From assembly GCA_009760855.2 (NCBI GenBank), contig WPIO01000007.1:7630001-7694000 (forward strand): a stretch of DNA of 64,000 nt, written 5' to 3'. The notes beneath the pieces were generated by a model that saw only the letters and a list, made by a program, of their open reading frames with translations, searched no databases and had not been told where the DNA came from. This DNA is from Cristatella mucedo (lineage: Eukaryota > Bryozoa > Phylactolaemata > Cristatellidae). Shown here one piece after another: positions 36,270-47,666 of the stretch (position 1 is its first letter; every line of letters starts with the position of its first letter). The position numbers and the translations under genes were made by a program.

Positions 36270-36381
36270 CCCCCGAGCGGAACTCGTGGGCGTGGCAAAT
36301 CCGTCCGTCGCTGCTCGCCGCTGCTGCTTTCCCTTCAGTGAGCAGCAGCGGCGCGCAGCGTTTCCCTGAGACGCTTTTGAA

Positions 36382-36387
36382 ATTAAA
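36382..36387 (+). terminator. Candidate poly(A) signal of the SH3 gene
   Basis: ATTAAA lies 113 bp after the TGA stop of the SH3 ORF, with a T/G-containing stretch following. It is the nearest poly(A)-signal variant downstream. Confidence 0.4.
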
Positions 36388-37367
36388 AGCCGTTACGTTC
36401 GACGTGGACCTGTATTCGAGTAGTAGCAGGTCCGGCTCTGCTGGCATGGCGATGAGGGCGACGATGAGAGCAAAATGCGTCAGCGTGCGCTCTACGAAAA
36501 CTGAATCTCTCCTCTTTCCGGGCAATTTACGCAAGACGGAAAGTAATTGCGTCTCTGCCCTTGCTACGTCTCCCGCTTTTCCTAGCGAAGAGGGTCGTTC
36601 CAAGCAGGTGCGACGGCGGCGGTAGCCCAACGAAGCCGGAGTGGCGATCGCGCTCAGAACGAAGGCTGGGCCAAGTTGGCTGCGCAAAGAAGAACCTCGC
36701 CTCGCACGCATCCTAGCGAAGAGCCACGTCAGCTATCAGCGCTGGCTAGCAGTGCAGAGGCACATTGGCGAACATCGGTTGTCGCCCTGGCGAATCTAAG
36801 CAGTCCATGTCGTGTCCCTGTCGACACCATAACACGACACCTAATTGAGAGACCGCAAAGCGTGTCGCTGTCATAAAGTTATAAGCTAACGAGTAGCCAG
36901 ATTGAGCAGATTGCAGGAGAGGCAGTGCGAGGAGAAACACTGCTCGCTCCAGGGCGTGGCTGGACCGCGGCTGCGCATTGCTCCTGCTACACTCTTCACT
37001 TAGTGCAGTGCTTACGTGACGTACACGTTGAAATTGCTAACTCCCAGCCACCAGCCCAGTGAAAACCGCACGGGAAACGGAACGAGGGGCTGGAAAATTT
37101 TTTGGCAAGCTCTAAAGAAAAATTACTGCCAAGCTTGTCCTCATGACTGCGTGTACTCGCTCACGAAGATGGACGGCCAGTCATAGATAGATGAGAGCAA
37201 TCGTACTTGACGCGTTAGTCTCGACGCTCCGAAACCGAACCACCACTGGCTTGAAGCACATCTATGTAAGCAGGCTGTGTTCAAAACCATTTTTACTGCT
37301 ACTGCTTGTTTTCTTGAATGCGGAAAGCTCGTTATAATGCGGGCATGTGGGCTTAAAATATCACCAA

Positions 37368-37373
37368 AATAAA
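37368..37373 (+). terminator. Alternative distal poly(A) signal
   Basis: A canonical AATAAA about 1.1 kb after the SH3 stop, followed by T-rich sequence (TTTTATTATTTTATAATTTG). It could end a longer 3' UTR of the same gene. Confidence 0.3.
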
Positions 37374-37513
37374 GTCCGACGCTTTTATTATTTTATAATT
37401 TGATGGAGGAGGTTGTCGTGGCAGATCAAATTGCTGGATGTGCAAGTTTTTGGCAGAATTCACATGGCGACTCTCCTTCGTTATCAGCGAGAGGCTTGAC
37501 CACAACCTTGAGT

Positions 37514-37553
<40 letters not shown>
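37514..37553. repeat. (CT)n microsatellite, about 40 bp
   Basis: Pure CT run. Confidence 0.95.
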
Positions 37554-37556
<3 letters not shown>

Positions 37557-38732
37557 TACTCTTTGGCAAGGCCCCCGATGTTGTTGGGTGGCGTGGAGCC
37601 GACATGAGACCTTCGTTAGCTGCTGCTAAGCAAATTAAGCGTCCTACGGCGGCTTAGAGCTTGCACTGCGACGAGAACCCGCCACGGAAAGTTTCCGCGA
37701 AAAGGCTGCTCTAAAAAGATGGCACTAACCATTACCGTAGTGCCGACCTGCTGTACTCATTCTGCCTATAACCGGTTGAGGAAGCAGTTACGTATGGTCA
37801 GCTCGCACTCTGCACCGCCGTGCTGTCAACCACTCCAATGCAGATACTCGGGTAATGCCTAATGGAGGAACTGCGTGACTTTCTCTAGAAGTGTCAAAAT
37901 GACAAAGGCTTGCTGGATATTATGTGAAAGCCGCGGCACTCTCTCAGTCTCTCAGTCTACGAGGCACCATTATTTCAAGCAACCAGGCCCGGATTAAAAC
38001 AAGGTCAAACCTCGCGCAAAGAGTCTGCCGTTGGTCAGCATGTTTTGCGAGAGTGTCATTCTCTCTTTTCATTTTGGGGCTAGTGCGTCGAGAGAATTTG
38101 ACCGACAGGTAGCGCTATGGTAACCAGCTGCCACCAATCCGTTACTATGAGCTTATTCACCGACATTGTACCCGAGCCTGCCTCAAAGGCGAGCATAGCG
38201 AGGAGTGAACCGCGACTTTGGCATTCAAGTTATGCCATTCCAGCGCCACTCTGATGTTCCTGGGTCACGATGTCGGATAATAACCAGCAGACAAGATGGT
38301 AGGGCCGCTTCTAGGCTACGTAACCAGGAACCAATATTTGACTAAGGGACATTACATGTCACTGCCCGAGAGCTCGTGCTAGCATACGAGCAGCTAATGT
38401 CGGATTCATCAGACGCAGCTTGTACTGAAATTTTTATTTCGAGTGAGCCGAATTAAAAAAAAAGCGTACGTCACTCTCCAACAGTCCGATCTTTCGGCAA
38501 CTGCGACAGATTCAACACCACGCATTCGGTCGGTGGATCTCACAAGGCTCAAACAGAGCATTACTAAACCACCGCCAGCCAAATGCTAGCATTATGGTAG
38601 GAATGTAAAATCAAAAAGCAATCTGGTTTTCTAGTATGCCTACAAGCAACCTATCCCCTCATGACGGCAGTAGGTGTTTAGGACCGCAGCATCTGCATGC
38701 CTATGCTGTTGTTATGTGTCTCTGCGAATATG

Positions 38733-38812
38733 CTTGTGTGTGTGTGTGCGTGTGTGCGTGTGTGCGTGTGTGCGTGTGTGCGTGTGTGCGTGTGTGCGTG
38801 TGTGCGTGTGCA
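38733..38812. repeat. (GTGTGTGC)n octamer array, short
   Basis: About nine units of an eight-base repeat, GT dinucleotides with C in place of every fourth T. A much longer array of the same unit follows at 39080. Confidence 0.95.
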
Positions 38813-38899
38813 CGCGTGGGCATGTACATAAATATGAATGCGTATGCTATTTTGTGTGCACCTATATGTACACGGGTGTCGCGCGCATGTAATTCTTCT

Positions 38900-39040
38900 T
38901 AATACGTGGGGCTTAGCCCTTGCTAAGGCAAACGCACTTTACAAAAGCAGCCGCGGCTTTGAGTTGTGCAGCAGGCATTTACAAATTTCCCCCTCCAAAC
39001 AAGGGGGGGTGATAGCCGCTGAGACTCTCCTGCTACTATA
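38900..39040 (+). mobile_element. SINE-2-like copy, diverged
   Basis: Head with A-box-like 'GCTTAGCCCTTGCTAAGG' and a B-box-like 'GGCTTTGAGTTGTGC'. The end 'GATAGCCGCTGAGACTCTCC' matches the SINE-2 tail at 28.95 kb. It separates the two octamer arrays. Confidence 0.5.
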
Positions 39041-39079
39041 AGAATGAAACTGCTGAATCTGCTGAACTTAATCCTTATA

Positions 39080-39415
39080 TGCGTGCGTGTGTGCGTGTGT
39101 GCGTGTGTGCGTGTGTGCGTGTGTGCGTGTGTGCGTGTGTGCGTGTGTGCGTGTGTGCGTGTGTGCGTGTGTGCGTGTGTGCGTGTGTGCGTGTGTGCGT
39201 GTGTGCGTGTGTGCGTGTGTGCGTGTGTGCGTGTGTGTGCGTGTGTGCGTGTGTGCGTGTGTGCGTGTGTGCGTGTGTGCGTGTGTGCGTGTGTGCGTGT
39301 GTGCGTGTGTGCGTGTGTGCGTGTGTGCGCGTGTGTGCGTGTGTGCGTGTGTGCGTGTGTGCGTGTGTGCGTGTGTGCGTGTGTGCGTGTGTGCGTGTGT
39401 GCGTGTGTGCGTGTG

Positions 39416-39451
<36 letters not shown>

Positions 39452-39505
39452 TGTGTGCGTGCGTGCGTGTGTGCGTGTGTGCGTGTGTGCGTGTGTGCGT
39501 GTGTA
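39080..39505. repeat. (GTGTGTGC)n octamer array, about 425 bp
   Basis: About 50 units with few interruptions; GCGT tetramer runs occur at about 39418-39450. Strict purine-pyrimidine alternation makes it a candidate Z-DNA former. The Cys/Val-rich open frames here are repeat translations. Confidence 0.97.
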
Positions 39506-39569
39506 CTAGCGCGTTCGCACCGACACACGTGTCTATTTGTACTCTTGCATATCCTCACACGTATATAAT

Positions 39570-39655
39570 AAAATAATAAGATATAGCACACTTGATAAAG
39601 CGCTCTCAGAGAACTCAATTTATTTCTGGGCGCTTTAAATTTGCTGCAAGTTAGG
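39570..39655 (-). mobile_element. LINE-A-type 3' tail, reverse orientation
   Basis: 'GATAAAGCGCTCTCAGAGAA', 'CTCAATTTATTTCTGGGC' and 'GCTTTAAATTTGCTGCAA' give the family terminus in reverse, preceded by an ATAATA run. Confidence 0.75.
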
Positions 39656-40060
39656 GACTTCAGCTGGTCTGCACCGACAGTCTGGAACTCACTCCTCGCT
39701 TTGATCGCTACTTGCAGTGACTTTTCTTTAAGGTCTCAGCTAAAGACGAAAATGTTCTGTTTCGCTTTCCCTTGGACGCAGTGAATTTGCCTTGTGTTAT
39801 CCTGTGTGCACCTGCTTATAACTTTATACAAATTACCAGCAGTGGGTTTTACCTACCATTGGCAACGAGTGTCTTCATATTTGTTTTAACTTGGTGGCCT
39901 CAGCCTGACTCTTACTAGCTTATTTGTACTTCACACCATGCATGTCACTAACCCTCTTTGAATGATTCTCTTGTAGTGAGTTGTAAAGCAAATTAGTAGA
40001 GATGACGTTCTCTTAGGCGCAATTTTAGCATCATATTATTATAGTTGTAATTATTATTAA
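39656..40060 (+). mobile_element. Diverged LINE-A-type 3' fragment
   Basis: 'GTCTGGAACTCACTCCTCGC' followed by a 3' UTR-like stretch and a decayed terminus 'GTTGTAAAGCAAATTAGTAG' with an ATTATTA tail at about 40035-40060. It lies tail-to-head with the preceding reverse fragment. Confidence 0.55.
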
Positions 40061-41004
40061 AACAGTTGCAGTGTCTCATCTTTTTGTAGCGCCAGTCCGG
40101 CAGCGATAGCAGTCACCATCACAGTCAAGTATCGCTAAATACTTAGCCTATCCTACTCAAAGCCCTGATGGGCATGAACAAAAAGTCGTGTAATGTAATA
40201 CAACTGTAACAAACGCATTCCATAATATTTATTTAAACTTATTACTGGTAATGCTTACGCAATTTTTACTGTGGTCAGAATTCTTTACATATCTGTATTT
40301 AGTGTCCCGTAGCTGCTGTATTTTAATAACACAGACCAATTCTATTGTGAAGTTTCTCCCAACAATTTCTTGCTTTCATTATGGCTTCTGGAGCTGAATT
40401 CGGTAAAAGGAAGAGCAGCAGAGTGGTTCAATTAGAGTTTCCTGTTGACTGTGTCCTCTGGGAGCTATATCTTTAATCGCAGAATGTACTTACTTTAAAG
40501 GTCAGCCTTGTTCTTGCATAAAATACAGTACTTTAAAAAACGATGAGACAATGCAATTGATTACTAGTTCGAGTTATGGTATGTTGATTGCGGTACTTTA
40601 TAATTGCCTCAATTGGTATTACAGTTCATTTTTTGCTGGTAGCCATTATGATATGAAATGAATGGTTACGCTACTGGCATGTCCGATCACGTGAATAGGC
40701 TCTTTTTTTCATATCTTGGCATCTCTCTATAGGCACTGTCTCTGCATGGATTGTAAATCATCCACTGGAGCTCATGGAAACAGAAAGGTGCTACTGACCT
40801 CCATATATCTTCATAAATGTATATATTTTAGATTTACTCTGAAGAAAATTCAGTATAGATGCATCTACAAGCATGTATGCCCATGTATCATTATATACTA
40901 ATATAATTACAAATATACATATATAGCAACCTAAAGTTCGCAAAAGAAGCATATACTGTAAATATATATGCATTTTAATATCCATATATAACTTATGTTC
41001 CTAG
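40061..41004. other. AT-rich anonymous sequence
   Basis: No gene or recurring repeat recognised. Several TATA-rich stretches near 40800-40990. Confidence 0.4.
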
Positions 41005-41150
41005 ATCGTAGCCCAGGGCTAAGGTGCTTGCTCTTCACGAACCGGATCATGGCTTCGAGTTATGCGGTGGCTGATAAGTTATTGTCCGCTGCTGGCGGTA
41101 GGGATAGCCGCAAAGAGTCGTCGGGCGCTATATAAAATGTGGCTGATAAA
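41005..41150 (+). mobile_element. SINE-2-like copy
   Basis: Head with 'AGCCCAGGGCTAAGGTGCTT' (A-box-like) and 'GGCTTCGAGTTATGC' (B-box-like), body with 'GATAGCCGCAAAGAGTCGTC' and a 'GGGCGCTATATAAAATG' end. It precedes the (AT)n tract. Confidence 0.55.
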
Positions 41151-41194
41151 TCAGCTTGCCTCTATATCCAAGTCCTTGTATATTTGCATGCATC

Positions 41195-42289
<1,095 letters not shown>

Positions 42290-42439
42290 TTCGTATGCTC
42301 TGAGCTCATACACAAGTCACCACGAAAAAGGATTCACAATTGAGTGAATGTTCTGAAGTTTTGACTACGCTGCGAATGGCTTCCTTGAATAAAAAGTTTT
42401 CGTTATAGCATCCGTAATAATAAAAAACCACAGTCCAGA

Positions 42440-42566
42440 ATAACCATGTTAAAACGCTTGCCTTGCTAGTCGGAGAAAGATTCCACTTTCTCATTTAATC
42501 AGTCGAGACGAGTCAAATGGATGCGAACTCTGAGGGACATTCTGCTACCCATTTTGGCGTTATTCT
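42440..42566 (+). repeat. Dispersed repeat X, copy 1
   Basis: 'GCCTTGCTAGTCGGAGAAAG', 'TTCCACTTTCTC', 'GGGACATTCTGCTACCCATT' and 'TTGGCG' align in order with 53390-53495 ('GCCTTGCTCGTCTGAGAAAG', 'TTCCACGTTCTCC', 'GGGACGTTCTGCATCCTATT', 'TTGGCAC'). The identity of the element is unknown. Confidence 0.6.
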
Positions 42567-42720
42567 GCCGTGCTGGTTTGGCCAAGTGGCTAAAGTGCTC
42601 GCCCCGACAAAGGTCTGGCCGATGTTGTGAGCTCGAGCCCCGTGGCGTATGCGAAGCGCCGGAATAGATATTAAGTTCTCTTGGGACGCTGTACAAATGA
42701 ATTATATTTTTTGTATATTC
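42567..42720 (+). mobile_element. SINE-1 copy
   Basis: 'TGGTTTGGCCAAGTGGCTAA' is a clear A-box region, 'GAGCTCGAGCCCCG' the B-box, and the tail 'GAAGCGCCGGAATAGATATT' plus 'AAGTTCTCTTGGGACGCTGT' matches the other SINE-1 copies, ending in a T-rich run. It immediately follows repeat X. Confidence 0.8.
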
Positions 42721-42861
42721 TCTGTATGGTAGCCTCGATCAACTGCTCATATTTTCATCCTTGCGAACTCCCACAATGCTTATGACCCTCCGGCTGTGCG
42801 ACTCAGGCAGACTAAAGGAAAGAGCCTGAGTCGTGACAAACTTGATGAATTAGTGCGATAG

Positions 42862-43345
42862 ACGGTACGGACATCCCCCCTTGGACGTTTCCCCCTTGGA
42901 CGTTTCCACCTCGGACATTTCCCCCCCCCCGACATTCCCCCCCCGGGGTAGGACATTCCCCCGAGTGTATGGTTTAGGGTATAGCGTTTAGGGTTTAAGA
43001 TTTAGAGTTTAGGGTTTTAGGGTTTAGGGCTTAGGATTTTAGGGTTCAGGGCAGGCTGCGCATCCACCGCCTAAATCCACCCTTGCTCGTATTCCGCGCT
43101 TTAATTAGCGCGTATTAGGGGGTAACTAGATCTCCGGAGCTCGAGTTATACTCAGTAGAACTCTGAGGCTTAGCTCTCATTTGCAGGAACGCGAGGCACG
43201 CCGTAGCGTCCGCTTTGACGGGTACGAACAAGTGCCCTGCGGCGTCGAGCGGGACCGAACTTCCACGGGACCACACTGTATAGCTCGCCACTGCCGCAGC
43301 CTCTGCAACCGCCGCCGCCACCGATCGCTCCTTTAGAAATTAAAT
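42862..43345 (+). repeat. Dispersed element T, copy 1: C-rich blocks, TTTAGGG-like tract, GC-rich core
   Basis: Three parts in order: C-rich blocks built on GGACATTTCCCCC / GGACGTTTCCCCC (42868-42962); a degenerate telomere-like tract of GTTTAGGG, TTTTAGGG and TTAGAG units (42968-43051); and a GC-rich core (43054-43345) with 'CGCTTTGACGGGTACGAACA' and 'CTGTATAGCTCGCC'. The same three parts in the same order recur at 60405-60912. The core has short open frames on the minus strand in both copies, but in different frames, so coding is not shown. Confidence 0.8.
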
Positions 43346-43782
43346 ATTTCGCATTAGATAATTCCGCTACAGCTTGCGGTTTCGCACTTACCGACATATA
43401 TGAAATTCTGTGCAAGAAATAATGACAATAAAAAGAAGATTTCTGACGCAATCGAGGCCTCGTTGTGTTTGACCATTTACCCGAGACCGCGTTCTGAGTG
43501 GAATGAGGCCTGCAATGAGAACCAAGCTTCTATTCACTTGAATTAAACTGCGGGGTCAGCGATAGTCGGGTCGGATTCACAAGCGAAAGCCGGAAATGCT
43601 AACGTGTGGCTTTTGCAAAGGCTGACTTTTTGCGAGTCATTAAAGACGGTCATTAATTTTACCAAGTCACGTACGGCGAGTCAATGGGTGTTGTTTTGGC
43701 CATCGCGGGAAGCGTTTGCACGTCTTGCCGCGGGCCGGCCACTCACAATCTCTCCGCTCCACTAGTCGCAGGCAGCGGCCAT
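43346..43782. other. Anonymous sequence
   Basis: No gene or repeat supported between element T and the octamer array. Confidence 0.35.
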
Positions 43783-44020
43783 CGCTCTCTCTGTCTCTGT
43801 CTCCCTGTCTCTCTGTCTCTCTTATCTCTCTGTCTCTCTGTCTCTCTATCTCTCTGTCTCTCTGTCTCTCTGTCTCTCTGTCTCTCTGTCTCTCTGTCTC
43901 TCTGTCTCTCTGGCTCTCTGTCTCTCTGTCTCTCTGTCTCTCTGTCTCTCTGTCTCTTTGTCTCTCTGTGTCTCCTTTATTTGTTTGTCTGTCTCTCTCT
44001 CTCTTTCTCTCTCTCTCTGC
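43783..44020. repeat. (CTCTCTGT)n octamer array
   Basis: About 20 units of TCTCTGTC type, degenerating into a pyrimidine-rich stretch that ends in a CAG at 44021-44023. The pyrimidine run could serve as a splice acceptor tract. Confidence 0.95.
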
Positions 44021-44023
44021 CAG

Positions 44024-44281
44024 TCAAGCAGTCGTGCCGGTGAGTCGCACGCTTACAGACGCCGCCGACGCTGACGCCGTCGTGGGGCGAAGCTCACTTC
44101 TGCACGCGCCACTTCGCGACCTGGAGTGGGCGGAGCGTCGCAACGCGCACGAGCAAGCGCACTCGTCCTTGACAAGCTGCTTCAGCTGCCGCCTCAGCGT
44201 TTCCGCTTCTTGGCTTTCCGATAAATTTGACACTCCATCTGCGACTTCTCGAAGCGAGCTGACTAAAGAAATTGCCAGCAT
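44024..44281 (-). CDS. Possible coiled-coil exon (minus strand, partial)
   Basis: An ATG at 44281 opens a frame whose first 45 codons (MLAISLVSSLREVADGVSNL, then SESQEAETLRRQLKQLVKDE) have the hydrophobic spacing of an amphipathic helix or short coiled coil. After that it becomes Arg/Ser-rich and low in information. A GTGAGC donor at about 44093 (minus) could end the exon. No homologue is recognised. A plus-strand reading of the same DNA has a good acceptor (44021-44023) and donor (GTGAGT at 44040), so the strand is not settled. Confidence 0.2.
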   Translation of the reverse strand: MLAISLVSSLREVADGVSNLSESQEAETLRRQLKQLVKDECACSCALRRSAHSRSRSGACRSELRPTTASASAASVSVRLTGTTA

Positions 44282-44329
44282 CCGCCAAAGCTGTCTGTTG
44301 TGCGTTTGTGACCCGAACGCTTTTCATTA

Positions 44330-44740
44330 TAATAATAATAATAATAATAATAATACATTTGTAAAGCGCCCACAGAGAGCTTAATCTCTTTTGAAGCACT
44401 TTATATGTTTTTCCCAAACAGACTGTGGCCAGCAGCAGCACAAAAGCTACTGGCATGCAAATGTGATTTACTTGGACAGCCGCACACGTAAGTAGCAACA
44501 AAGAACTAGTGTCGAAGAATATGCAGAGTCGGCTGCCATAAAAGAGAATTCAAATTGCATCGCTGACGGTAAGAACTGCGGAGGTGAGTTGCGCAGTCTG
44601 AAAACGAGGGAACAAAAGCATTATACTCCAGCAGCCTTTGTACGAAAAGGTGACAGCTAAGTATTGCGTTCGCTAGAACCCGGAGCGCGATAACGCTGAC
44701 CTTGGCGAGACAGCGATTCAGCTAGTCGCGACGAGGCTAA
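44330..44740 (-). mobile_element. LINE 3' region, diverged family member (reverse orientation)
   Basis: Starts with (ATA)n at about 44330-44355, then 'TTTGTAAAGCGCCCACAGAG', 'CTTAATCTCTTTTGAAGC', and continues into a region equivalent to the LINE-A 3' UTR and C-terminal coding end ('GAGTTGCGCAGTCTGAAAAC'). It is too diverged to place within LINE-A proper. Confidence 0.6.
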
Positions 44741-45041
44741 GAAGCAAATGCACCTGCGTGCGCATCCGGTCACACTCACAATGCGAACGGAACCAATCAG
44801 CTCTTTTCGCCCAGACGACGCGGAGCTGCATTTTCTTCATTTGCAGAGGAATCTAGTAGCTGCGTCATAAAACGACATCTAGACCTGGAGACATTTACTG
44901 CAGTAAACCTTGCTCTTTCTACTCTCGTCCATGCTCACTATCCCCCTCTACTTTTCTAAGTGCTCTTGCTTACTCTCTATTTGTACTACTCCAACGAGCA
45001 GATATTTCTCCCTTCTCACTAACTCACTGTGTAAGCGAGTC

Positions 45042-45158
45042 TCACTCTTTGTCTCTGTCTCTCTCACTCGCCCTCCTTTTCTCCCTCTTTCTCTTCCTTT
45101 CTCTCTCCCTCTTTCTATCAATCTCTCTCTCAACTCTCACCATACTCTCACCACACTC

Positions 45159-45210
<52 letters not shown>

Positions 45211-45213
45211 CTT
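45042..45213. repeat. CT-rich microsatellite
   Basis: Pyrimidine-rich tract with a pure (CT)n run at about 45159-45200. Confidence 0.9.
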
Positions 45214-45359
45214 CCCGCTCTCCCTTGCCAACAGTTTAATAGTTCTTAGTTTAATATAGAATCATCTCAAAGCCACCGGGATCTATAACCGATATTGCGA
45301 AACGATCGCCTGCAATACGGCTGCTGCACTTCGGACAAAGTCCTTGTATAACTAGTACC

Positions 45360-45445
45360 TTGTATATGTATAATAAGTATAATATATATTATATAAAATA
45401 TAACATAGTATATAATATAATATACTATATAATAAGCATAATAAG
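45360..45445. repeat. AT-rich low-complexity tract
   Basis: Built of TATAATA, ATAAGTA and ATATA units; no coding meaning. Confidence 0.85.
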
Positions 45446-46436
45446 TACATTGTATAACTCAAGCGAAGCTTCTACTCTATAGATTTCATGATAGTGGCTG
45501 CATATCCCTAGCGGCGCCTTTCAATGGCGACCGCTATGAGATTCCAAAATCCCATCTGCAGTTTGAGCGGGTCAGTGCTGATCTTCACATCCGCATCCGT
45601 TCAGTCGCTATACGATCAACATTGCCCTGCCCTACGACGTGTTGCCTTATTCAACTAACCGCTGCCTTGCATTATCGTGGGGCTTATCGCCGCCGATCGT
45701 CGGAGCGCCGCCGATCGTCGAAGTGCCTGTGGCCCGAGAGCCACGCTGCGGCGGCGGCGGCGGAGGGTGGTACTGTGGAGCAGCATCCGCTTTGTGCGAC
45801 GTGCGTCGCTTGACGCGACGTCGACGGCAGGGGTAATCCGAGCTGCTTTCATAACTGCGAGTGCGCGAGCCCTGATCCGGGATCGGCGGAGATACCCGGT
45901 TTCAGCCCGCAGTAAGAATAACGCGCTTGTACTTTACCTCAACACGAAGAAGCGCGGTCTACACGTGTAGCGTCACGCATGCGCTAGCCACCGAAAAATA
46001 ATCCCTGTAGTTGACTCACTCGCCATTGTTACCGTATTATTAATTTCATTTGTCCTGTTCACAGGTTCCTGGAGGATGAAGCCCGCCGTTAAGCTAAATC
46101 GCCACGCTAAATCACCCTAAGCCTTTTCCAGCAGCTGCTGACCTCGCGTATCCCACCCCTAATATTTTCTTCGCTCCCGCTCGCGAGCGAAGTCGTGTCC
46201 ACCGCTGGGCACTGCTGGATGTGACTGTCGCTCCATTGCACTCGTCTTCCTGCATCGTTTCGGCCGCACCGTATGAGCCTGAGCTACGCAAGCGGCTGTT
46301 CTGTTCGGCAAAGCGCGAATAGGACGGCGCATCTGGGCGAAGCGGCGCAGCTAGCAATCGCTAGGTCGACGACCGGAAGTCGAGTTTCTGAGCTGGCGGA
46401 GACCGACCGGCAGCAATCATCGCGATGTGTCGTTTG
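45446..46436. other. Anonymous, partly CpG-rich; one good splice acceptor
   Basis: CpG-rich at about 45620-45960. At about 46064 a pyrimidine-rich run ends in TCCTGTTCACAG/GTTCCTGG, a good acceptor on the plus strand, but the frame after its ATG closes within 13 codons. No gene is called. Confidence 0.35.
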
Positions 46437-46490
46437 CATAAGGCCTTGAGAGAACTTAATCTCTATCCGGGTGCGTTTTTCAACTCAAAG
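46437..46490 (-). mobile_element. SINE/LINE tail fragment
   Basis: 'GAGAGAACTTAATCTCTATC' and 'GGGTGCG' match the reverse complement of the SINE-1 tail. The head is absent. Confidence 0.5.
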
Positions 46491-46723
46491 CAAGATAATC
46501 AACGACCGAGGATTTGAGACACACACTCACTCTATCGAACATGCAAAAGCAAGCAACATCGCGTTTAGGCCGGCATGCCAAAGTTAGCATGAAGGCACGC
46601 ACGTTCACCAGTTAGTAAGACACCTGTCTGACAGGTAGCATGCACTGATTCATGCACAGGTATTCATGCACGTGAAGTACGCAGGATTTCAAAATAGATC
46701 GCAAACGAAGGCAGCTTGGAGCA

Positions 46724-46929
46724 GTGTGTCGGAGCGGAGAGACCGCGGGCACGCGTACGTGCCTGCTAAGCCTCTCTGCTCATATCTATCCGTTTGACGT
46801 CGTTTTCGTCGGCGGTGGACGCGCCATCCCGGGCGAAAACGCACCGAGCGACGCTGTGGCTTCGCGGCGGTGCGCAAGGTCCGTCCACCGTCCTACCCCG
46901 CCCCCGCCGTTCATGTTAGGCCGGCATCG
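46724..46929 (+). CDS. Candidate exon ending at a GTGAGT donor (partial)
   Basis: An open frame of 68 codons plus two bases, ending 'PTPPPPFMLGRH' and then a CG/GTGAGT donor (intron from 46930). It joins in frame to the candidate exon at 47620-47666 across an intron holding the GAGACAGA array. The frame opens without an ATG at its left edge, so it would be internal or part of a longer exon. No domain is recognised. CpG-rich context makes chance open frames likely. Confidence 0.2.
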
Positions 46930-46978
46930 GTGAGTCGCCCGGCCAGTTTACCTGAGAGACTTGCTCTATATCTTTTCT

Positions 46979-47545
46979 CGAGAGAGAGACAGAGAGACAG
47001 AGAGACAGAGACAGAGAGACAGAGAGACAGAGAGACAGAGAGACAGAGAGAGAGAGACAGAGAGACAGAGAGACAGAGAGACAGAGAGACAGAGAGACAG
47101 AGAGACAGAGAGACAAGAGAGACAGAGAGACAGAGAGACAGAGAGGCAGAGAGACAGAGAGACAGAGAGACAGAGAGACAGAGAGACAGAGAGACAGAGA
47201 GACAGAGAGCCAGAGAGAGACAGAGAGACAGAGAGACAGAGAGACAGAGAGACAGAGAGACAGAGAGCCAGAGAGACAGAGAGACAGAGAGACAAGAGAG
47301 ACAGAGAGACAGAGAGACAAGAGAGACAGAGAGACAGAGAGACAGAGAGACAGAGAGACAGAGAGACAGAGAGACAGAGAGACAGAGAGACAGAGAGACA
47401 AGAGAGACAAGAGAGACAGAGAGAAAGAGAGACAGAGAGACAAGAGAGACAGAGGACAGAGACAGAGAGACATAGAGACAGAGACAGACAGAGCCAGACA
47501 GAGACAGAGACGGAAACATAAACAGAAACAGAAACAATGACAGAC
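46979..47545. repeat. (GAGAGACA)n octamer array, about 570 bp
   Basis: Same octamer as the 43.8 and 51.1 kb arrays, but on the opposite strand. The right end decays into GACAGA and AAACAGA units. The many Arg/Asp/Glu or Ser/Leu/Cys open frames are repeat translations. Confidence 0.97.
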
Positions 47546-47619
47546 AGACAGGCAGACATACAATGACAGCAATAGAGGCAGTGAGAGAGAGACAGAGCAT
47601 CTGCCATCGTAGACTGCAG

Positions 47620-47666
47620 TGAGATGCCTCGCCGGCTCACGGTGGAATCCCACGAGGCGATTCGAT
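47620..47666 (+). CDS. Candidate 47-bp internal exon (partial)
   Basis: Bounded by CGTAGACTGCAG (acceptor ends at 47619) and GAT/GTAAGT (donor from 47667). Joined to the exon ending at 46929 it keeps one open frame, adding 'REMPRRLTVESHEAIR'. The donor is strong, but the acceptor has a poor pyrimidine tract. The next exon was not found. The same CAG precedes an ATG (47624) that could instead be a start. Confidence 0.2.

Larger units (their letters stand above)
33650..36650. other. Large CpG island enclosing the SH3-domain gene
   Basis: About 3 kb of very CpG-rich sequence covering upstream DNA, promoter, the whole 370-codon ORF and its 3' flank. CG dinucleotides are not depleted, suggesting unmethylated, gene-associated DNA. 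There are no retroelement copies inside, in contrast to both flanks. Confidence 0.6.
36651..38732. other. Anonymous sequence downstream of the SH3 gene
   Basis: Composition returns to average. Apart from the (CT)n run at 37514-37553 and the distal AATAAA I see no gene or known repeat. Confidence 0.4.

Noticed and set aside
39080-39505. Regular array considered as a CRISPR-like repeat
   Set aside because: There are no spacers between units, the unit is 8 bp, and the context is eukaryotic.
39044-39618. Cys/Val-rich and His/Thr-rich open frames over 140-230 codons
   Set aside because: Direct translations of the (GTGTGTGC)n array. A 24-base period follows from an 8-base repeat read in triplets.
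42968-43051. True telomere or interstitial telomere array
   Set aside because: Units are degenerate (TTTAGGG, TTTTAGGG, TTAGAG, TTAAGA), the tract is short, and it recurs as part of a larger dispersed element, so it is not a chromosome end.
46870-47653. Arg/Glu/Asp-rich and Ser/Leu/Cys-rich frames over 180-245 codons
   Set aside because: Translations of the GAGAGACA octamer array. The same applies to the frames over 51070-51560.
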